Positions 6,871 through 10,684 of a stretch of DNA of 10,684 nucleotides are shown in pieces. The notes under the pieces were generated by a model that saw nothing but the letters and a program-made list of their open reading frames with translations, was not told where the DNA came from and made no database searches. This stretch comes from UBA2767 sp964194535 (lineage in GTDB: Bacteria; Pseudomonadota; Alphaproteobacteria; Rhizobiales; Methyloligellaceae). The stretch is taken from assembly GCA_964194535.1 (NCBI GenBank), contig CAXMMX010000104.1:1-10684 (forward strand). Direction: 5' to 3'. Position 1 is the first letter of the stretch. Each line of letters begins with the position of its first letter. The translations under genes were made by a program, and so were the position numbers.

Positions 6871-6900
6871 TTGACCCGATATCTGGTCGGGTCTCATACT
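6871..6900 (+). promoter_or_regulatory. Candidate sigma-70 promoter for the DUF2865-like gene, spacer occupied by an inverted repeat
   Basis: TTGACC (6871-6876) and CATACT (6895-6900) are 18 bases apart and precede the ATG at 6943 by 42 bases. The -35 matches the consensus at five of six positions and the -10 at four. A perfect inverted repeat, GACCCGA (6873-6879) and TCGGGTC (6887-6893), begins within the -35 and fills most of the spacer, the classic place for a repressor operator. A further CGGGTC is at 6921-6926, next to CATAAT (6926-6931). The promoter and operator roles are inferred from position. Confidence 0.45.
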
Positions 6901-6942
6901 CAATAACCGTTTCGTATGGCCGGGTCATAATCCATTAGTGGC

Positions 6943-8037
6943 ATGCAATTGAAAAACACAAAATCAATCCTGCAGAAGGCATTTGCCCGGCATGGCAAGA
7001 CCGGCATTGCCGCCGCGTGCGGCAGCCTTGCGGTATTCGGGCTTGTGGGCATTTGGTCACTGGCGCTCGCTCAGCAGCCTTACCCGGCGCCTTATCCGCC
7101 TCCTGGCGCCCAGCCGCCGCCCAATTACCAGCCGGCCTACCCGCAACCGGGCTATCAGCAACCGCCTGTAAACCAGGGCCGGCGTCTCTCGACGCAGGAA
7201 TTGCGATGTATGCAATTAAGACAGGAACTGGCCAATGACTGGATCCAGCGCGAGCAGGGGCGCAGCGATGGACCGAAGCTGGATAAACAAATCCGCAAAA
7301 TTGACCGCATCTTCCAAACAACCCAGGCCAAGGCTGAACGCAGTGGCTGCTATCGGAGCAACTTTATATTCGGCCGTTCGCTGGTGCGCACGCCCAAATG
7401 CCTGCGCCTCAATCGCAAGATTGAGAATGCCCGGCGCCAACTGGAACATCTTCAAGCGCAGCGTTCGGCCCAATCTGGCGGTCAAAACCGGCGTAAGAAT
7501 GATCTGGTAGCCGCATTGGCGCGGGCCGGCTGTGGCTCCCAGTATCAACAGCAAGCGCGGCGGCGCAGCGGTGGCGGATTCATGCGCTGGTTTGAGGAGG
7601 ATTTCTGGGACACCACCCCGAGGCGAGGGCTTGAGACATCCCGCATTGAGCCCTTTGGTACATATCGCACGCTGTGCGTGCGCTCGTGCGATGGCTATTA
7701 TTTCCCGGTCAGCTTCTCAACATTGCCCGGCAGCTTTTCGCAGGACATCAACAAATGCCAGTCGCAGTGCGCGGCCCCGGCTGATTTATACGTTTACCGC
7801 AATCCGGGCGAAGAGCCCGAGCAAATGGTCTCCTCCGACGGCCGCCAGGCCTATAGCGACCATCCGAATGCCTGGCGTTATCGCAAGCAATATGTGAAGG
7901 GCTGCTCATGCAAGTCGATCGAGTACGACCCGAACGAGATTGCCCTTGTGAACGAAAAAGCCGAAGAAGAAAAATCACAGGCTCAGGGCGGCGGCGCACA
8001 ATTCAAAGACAAAGCTCAGCCCAAGAAGACGCCCTGA
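6943..8037 (+). CDS. DUF2865-like exported cysteine-rich protein of unknown function
   Basis: The 364-residue product has a long-n-region signal peptide: hydrophobic residues 21-43 ending ALA before Q44, so the mature chain is probably periplasmic or surface-associated. Residues 44-78 are a Pro/Tyr/Gln-rich spacer. Residues 82-205 are charged and helical with likely coiled-coil stretches (about 82-132 and 155-195). The conserved block is about 238-325: RTLCVRSCDGYYFPVSF (242-258), KCQSQCAAPADLYVYRNP (271-288) and VKGCSCK (318-324), which I recognise as the DUF2865 family. After the signal peptide there are ten cysteines (89, 136, 153, 197, 245, 249, 272, 276, 321, 323), an even number suiting disulfides. 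The tail is Lys/Glu/Gln-rich. No catalytic motif is visible, so I assign no function. The ATG at 6943 lacks a clear Shine-Dalgarno, but the signal peptide supports it. It is monocistronic and converges on nadE. Confidence 0.85.
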   Translation: MQLKNTKSILQKAFARHGKTGIAAACGSLAVFGLVGIWSLALAQQPYPAPYPPPGAQPPPNYQPAYPQPGYQQPPVNQGRRLSTQELRCMQLRQELANDWIQREQGRSDGPKLDKQIRKIDRIFQTTQAKAERSGCYRSNFIFGRSLVRTPKCLRLNRKIENARRQLEHLQAQRSAQSGGQNRRKNDLVAALARAGCGSQYQQQARRRSGGGFMRWFEEDFWDTTPRRGLETSRIEPFGTYRTLCVRSCDGYYFPVSFSTLPGSFSQDINKCQSQCAAPADLYVYRNPGEEPEQMVSSDGRQAYSDHPNAWRYRKQYVKGCSCKSIEYDPNEIALVNEKAEEEKSQAQGGGAQFKDKAQPKKTP

Positions 8038-8049
8038 CTTTTCATTTAG

Positions 8050-9723
8050 TTAAATCGTTTCCCGGAACCTGTTTGTTATGGGGTATCGGCGATCGCGCCC
8101 GAACAGTTTCTGTGTGATTTTCACGCCGGGCGCCGACTGTCTGCGTTTGTATTCCGCCAGGTACAGCAACCGCTGAATCTCTGAAACGACCTTTTTATCG
8201 TGGCCGCGTGCAACGATCTGGGATAACGGCATCTCGTTCTCAACAAGGCATGTCAGAATATCATCGAGCACGTCATAGGCGGGCAGGGAATCCTGGTCTG
8301 TCTGGTTTTCCTTCAACTCCGCGCTCGGCGCCTTGGTAAGAATATTATCCGGGATGACGATACCCTTTGGACCCAGAACGCCGCGCGGCAGATTTGCATT
8401 GCGCCAGCGCGACAGGGCGTAAACTTGCGTCTTGTAGAGATCCTTTATCGGATTGAACCCGCCATTCATGTCGCCGTAAAGCGTCGCGTAGCCGACTGAA
8501 ACCTCGGACTTGTTTCCGGTTGTCACCACCATCGCGCCAAACTTGTTGGAGATGGCCATGAGGATGGTCCCACGGGCGCGTGACTGGATATTCTCTTCCG
8601 CCGTTCCCGAGGCCGTGTCTTTGAACAGCGGCTGGAGGCATTCATTGAACCCTTCGACGGGCTTGTGAATGGGAAGCGTGTCATAGCGCACGCCTAAGCC
8701 TTCAGCGCACACAGCCGCATCGTTGAGACTTTCATCGCTCGTATAGGAATAGGGAAGCATAAAGCAGTGGACCTTTTCAGGCCCCAGAGCATCGACACAG
8801 ATTGCGGCGCAAATGGCGGAATCCACGCCGCCGGACAATCCAAGCACGACACCGGGAAATCCGTTTTTTGTTACATAGTCTCTCAAGCCCGTCACGCAGG
8901 CGAGATAATCGGCTCCCTCGCCTTCTTCCACCGAAGAGAGCTCATTGGGCTCACATCGCCATGCACCATCAACCCGCTGCCATTTTGTGAGCGTTATTTT
9001 CTCCTCCCAGTCAGGGAGTTGCGCGCAAAGCTCACTGTTCGCATTGAGAGCAAAAGAAGCGCCATCAAACACCAGCTCGTCCTGCCCGCCCACTTGGTTG
9101 ACGTAAATAAGCGGCACGCCGTTCTCCGCAACACGCGCGGCGGCGATATTCATGCGCACATCCATTTTGCCGGAGAAGTAGGGTGACCCGTTGGGCACAA
9201 TCAGCATTTCGGCGCCAGTTTCGACGAGGCACTCGCAGACCTCTTCGCTCCAGATATCTTCACAGATGGGGACACCGATACGAATCCCCCGGAAATTCAC
9301 CGGACCCGGCATCGGACCCGCCTCAAAGACCCGTTTTTCATCGAACACGCCATAGTTCGGAAGCACCGCCTTGGTGCGCACGCCCTCCACTTTGCCGCCA
9401 TCCAGCAAGACAACCGCATTGTAGACGAGGCCGTCCTCTTCCCATGGCGTACCGACGAGCAGTGCCGGGCCGTCATCGCCCGTTTCCTTCGCCAGCTCTT
9501 CGATGCAATCGCGAACGGCTTCCCGGAAGGCAGGCTTGAGGATCAAGTCCTCTGGCGGATAACCGGAGATGAACAGTTCGGAAAAAACAAGCAGGTTCGC
9601 TCCCTGCCCGGCCGCCACTTTTCTTGCCTCGCGCACGCGTTCACCATTGCCGTTAACGTCACCGGCAACCGGGTTCAGCTGAGCAAGCGCAATTCCAATC
9701 TTGTCCGTAATATCTCGAGGCAT
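8050..9723 (-). CDS. nadE: Glutamine-dependent NAD+ synthetase
   Basis: This 557-residue two-domain enzyme makes NAD+ from deamido-NAD+, ATP and glutamine in the cytosol. The N-terminal nitrilase-type amidase domain (about 8-265) shows the catalytic triad: E49 in VFSELFISGYPPEDL, K118 in TKAVLPNYGVFDEKR, and C154 in PICEDIW. The C-terminal synthetase domain (about 275-550) has the PP-loop SGGVDS (297-302) for ATP, GTAEENIQSRARG (373-385), TTGNKSEVSVGYATLYGDM (401-419) and the ending KITQKLFGRDRRYPITNRF (535-553). Length fits the alphaproteobacterial glutaminase-fused type (about 550-560), as opposed to the ammonia-dependent single-domain form. I chose the ATG at 9723; a TTG at 9729 would add two residues and neither has a clear Shine-Dalgarno. 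It lies 77 bases downstream of the DAHP synthase gene on the same strand, so co-transcription is possible. Confidence 0.97.
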   Translation of the reverse strand: MPRDITDKIGIALAQLNPVAGDVNGNGERVREARKVAAGQGANLLVFSELFISGYPPEDLILKPAFREAVRDCIEELAKETGDDGPALLVGTPWEEDGLVYNAVVLLDGGKVEGVRTKAVLPNYGVFDEKRVFEAGPMPGPVNFRGIRIGVPICEDIWSEEVCECLVETGAEMLIVPNGSPYFSGKMDVRMNIAAARVAENGVPLIYVNQVGGQDELVFDGASFALNANSELCAQLPDWEEKITLTKWQRVDGAWRCEPNELSSVEEGEGADYLACVTGLRDYVTKNGFPGVVLGLSGGVDSAICAAICVDALGPEKVHCFMLPYSYTSDESLNDAAVCAEGLGVRYDTLPIHKPVEGFNECLQPLFKDTASGTAEENIQSRARGTILMAISNKFGAMVVTTGNKSEVSVGYATLYGDMNGGFNPIKDLYKTQVYALSRWRNANLPRGVLGPKGIVIPDNILTKAPSAELKENQTDQDSLPAYDVLDDILTCLVENEMPLSQIVARGHDKKVVSEIQRLLYLAEYKRRQSAPGVKITQKLFGRDRRYPITNRFRETI

Positions 9724-9800
9724 GGGCAAAGGTTACCGGTGCGCTGGAGTGGCGGGCAAGGGCTTGTGGCACATATCAGGACCGTGATGAAGTCCGCGGC

Positions 9801-10684
9801 TCAACCGGCCGATGCGGATTTTTTGAGATCTGGGGCCTGCGCTCGATCGCGTTTCAGGCGCTCCGCAATCAGAAACGCCAGCTCCAGAGCCTGATCTGCA
9901 TTGAGGCGCGGGTCACAATATGTGTGATACCGGTCCGACAAATCTGTTTCCGTTACCTCGCGTGCACCGCCTATACATTCGGTTACATCCTGGCCGGTCA
10001 TTTCCAGATGTACACCGCCTGGATGCGTTCCTTCCGCGCGATGAATATCGAAGAACTCCTCAACCTCCTGCAAAATGAGGTCGAAGGGGCGGGTCTTGTA
10101 GCCGGTAGCCGCCTTGATGGTGTTGCCGTGCATGGGATCGCATGACCAGACCACGTTTTTGCCTTCCCGCTCGACCGCCCGGATAAGCGCCGGCAAATGG
10201 TCCCCGGAGTTTTCCGCGCCAAACCGGCAAATCAGCGTCAGCCGGCCAGCCTCATTCTCAGGATTGAGGATATCGATCAGGCGAAGCATGTCGTCGGTTT
10301 CCAGCGAGGGGCCACACTTCATGCCAATCGGGTTCTTGATGCCCCGCGCCCATTCAAGATGCGCATGATCGGCCTGGCGTGTCCTGTCGCCAATCCAGAC
10401 AAAATGGCCTGACGTTGCGTACCAGTCGCCTGAGGTTGAATCGACCCGCGTGAAGGCCTGCTCATAGCCAAGCAGCAAAGCCTCGTGGCTGGTAAAGAAA
10501 TCCGTCGAGCGCAATTGCGGGGTGTTGTCCGGCGTCAGCCCGCACGCTTCCATGAAATTCAGGCATTCGGAAATCCGGTCGGCGATTTCCTCATAATGCT
10601 TCTCCGCCGGACCGTCCTTCAGAAAGCCAAGGTTCCACTGATGCACATGGTTGAGATTGGCATAACCGCCCTGCGACAGCGCCC
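9801..10684 (-). CDS. Class II 3-deoxy-7-phosphoheptulonate (DAHP) synthase, C-terminal part
   Basis: The enzyme condenses phosphoenolpyruvate and erythrose 4-phosphate to DAHP, the first step of the shikimate pathway. The visible 293 residues are about the last two thirds of a protein usually near 450-460 residues; the frame runs open into the right edge (ALSQGGYANLNHVHQW at the edge). Class II signatures, numbered from the edge, are IKNPIGMKCGPS (115-126), CRFGAENSGDHLP (152-164), VVWSCDPMHGNTI (177-189), GTHPGGVHLEMTGQDVTECI (218-237) and RYHTYCDPRLN (251-261). These contain the metal-ligand His of DPMHGN, Glu of HLEMTG and Asp of CDPRLN. The GAENSG stretch departs slightly from the GADKV form I expect. 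Class II enzymes are the plant/mycobacterial type and are common in alphaproteobacteria. The stop is TGA at 9801. The promoter, N-terminus and any allosteric extension are outside the window. Confidence 0.96.
   Translation of the reverse strand, partial: ALSQGGYANLNHVHQWNLGFLKDGPAEKHYEEIADRISECLNFMEACGLTPDNTPQLRSTDFFTSHEALLLGYEQAFTRVDSTSGDWYATSGHFVWIGDRTRQADHAHLEWARGIKNPIGMKCGPSLETDDMLRLIDILNPENEAGRLTLICRFGAENSGDHLPALIRAVEREGKNVVWSCDPMHGNTIKAATGYKTRPFDLILQEVEEFFDIHRAEGTHPGGVHLEMTGQDVTECIGGAREVTETDLSDRYHTYCDPRLNADQALELAFLIAERLKRDRAQAPDLKKSASAG

Overview
The window reads as chromosomal DNA of an alphaproteobacterium, probably of the Hyphomicrobiales/Rhizobiales side. It has moderate to high GC (about 55-60% by eye) and dense short-gap gene packing. 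Lineage clues are a CysRS with the HIGN variant usual in alphaproteobacteria, an Atm1-type ABC exporter, a class II DAHP synthase and a DUF2865-type exported protein, a family I associate mainly with Rhizobiales. Lineage is inferred from protein sequence only. I see no phage, IS, CRISPR, tRNA, rRNA or plasmid feature, and no gene-free stretch above 300 bases.

Layout, left to right. Bases 1-871 (minus) hold the N-terminal 290 residues of an Atm1/HMT1-type ABC exporter cut by the window edge. A 242-base divergent intergenic region separates it from a LOG-family nucleotide phosphoribohydrolase (plus, 1114-1716). That gene converges, with only 4 bases between stops, on an EamA/DMT permease (minus, 1721-2644). 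Next is a minus-strand pair: cysS (TTG start at 5739, stop at 4372) and cimA (4375-2765), joined by an ATGA stop/start overlap. A 205-base gap follows, then a 2-keto-4-pentenoate hydratase-like FAH-fold enzyme (minus, 5945-6724). Another divergent intergenic region (6725-6942) carries two notable inverted repeats and leads to the DUF2865-like exported cysteine-rich protein (plus, 6943-8037). That gene converges, 12 bases apart, on glutamine-dependent NAD+ synthetase nadE (minus, 8050-9723). The window ends with the C-terminal two thirds of a class II DAHP synthase (minus, 9801 to the right edge), which lies upstream of nadE on the same strand.

How the genes fit together. Most are core metabolism: aminoacylation of tRNA-Cys, isoleucine by the citramalate route, NAD+ synthesis, entry to the shikimate pathway, and export of glutathione-linked cargo tied to iron-sulfur or metal homeostasis. 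The only clear functional units are the overlapped cysS-cimA pair and, more weakly, DAHP synthase-nadE. I found no convincing new multi-gene system. The parts most worth a second look are the uncharacterised DUF2865-like protein, with ten cysteines after its signal peptide, and its promoter region, where a perfect inverted repeat begins inside the -35 and fills most of the spacer of a candidate sigma-70 promoter. Lesser oddities are an 18-base perfect palindrome at the end of cimA, a hairpin in the FAH leader, and a near-perfect 12-base tandem duplication inside the FAH-family gene.
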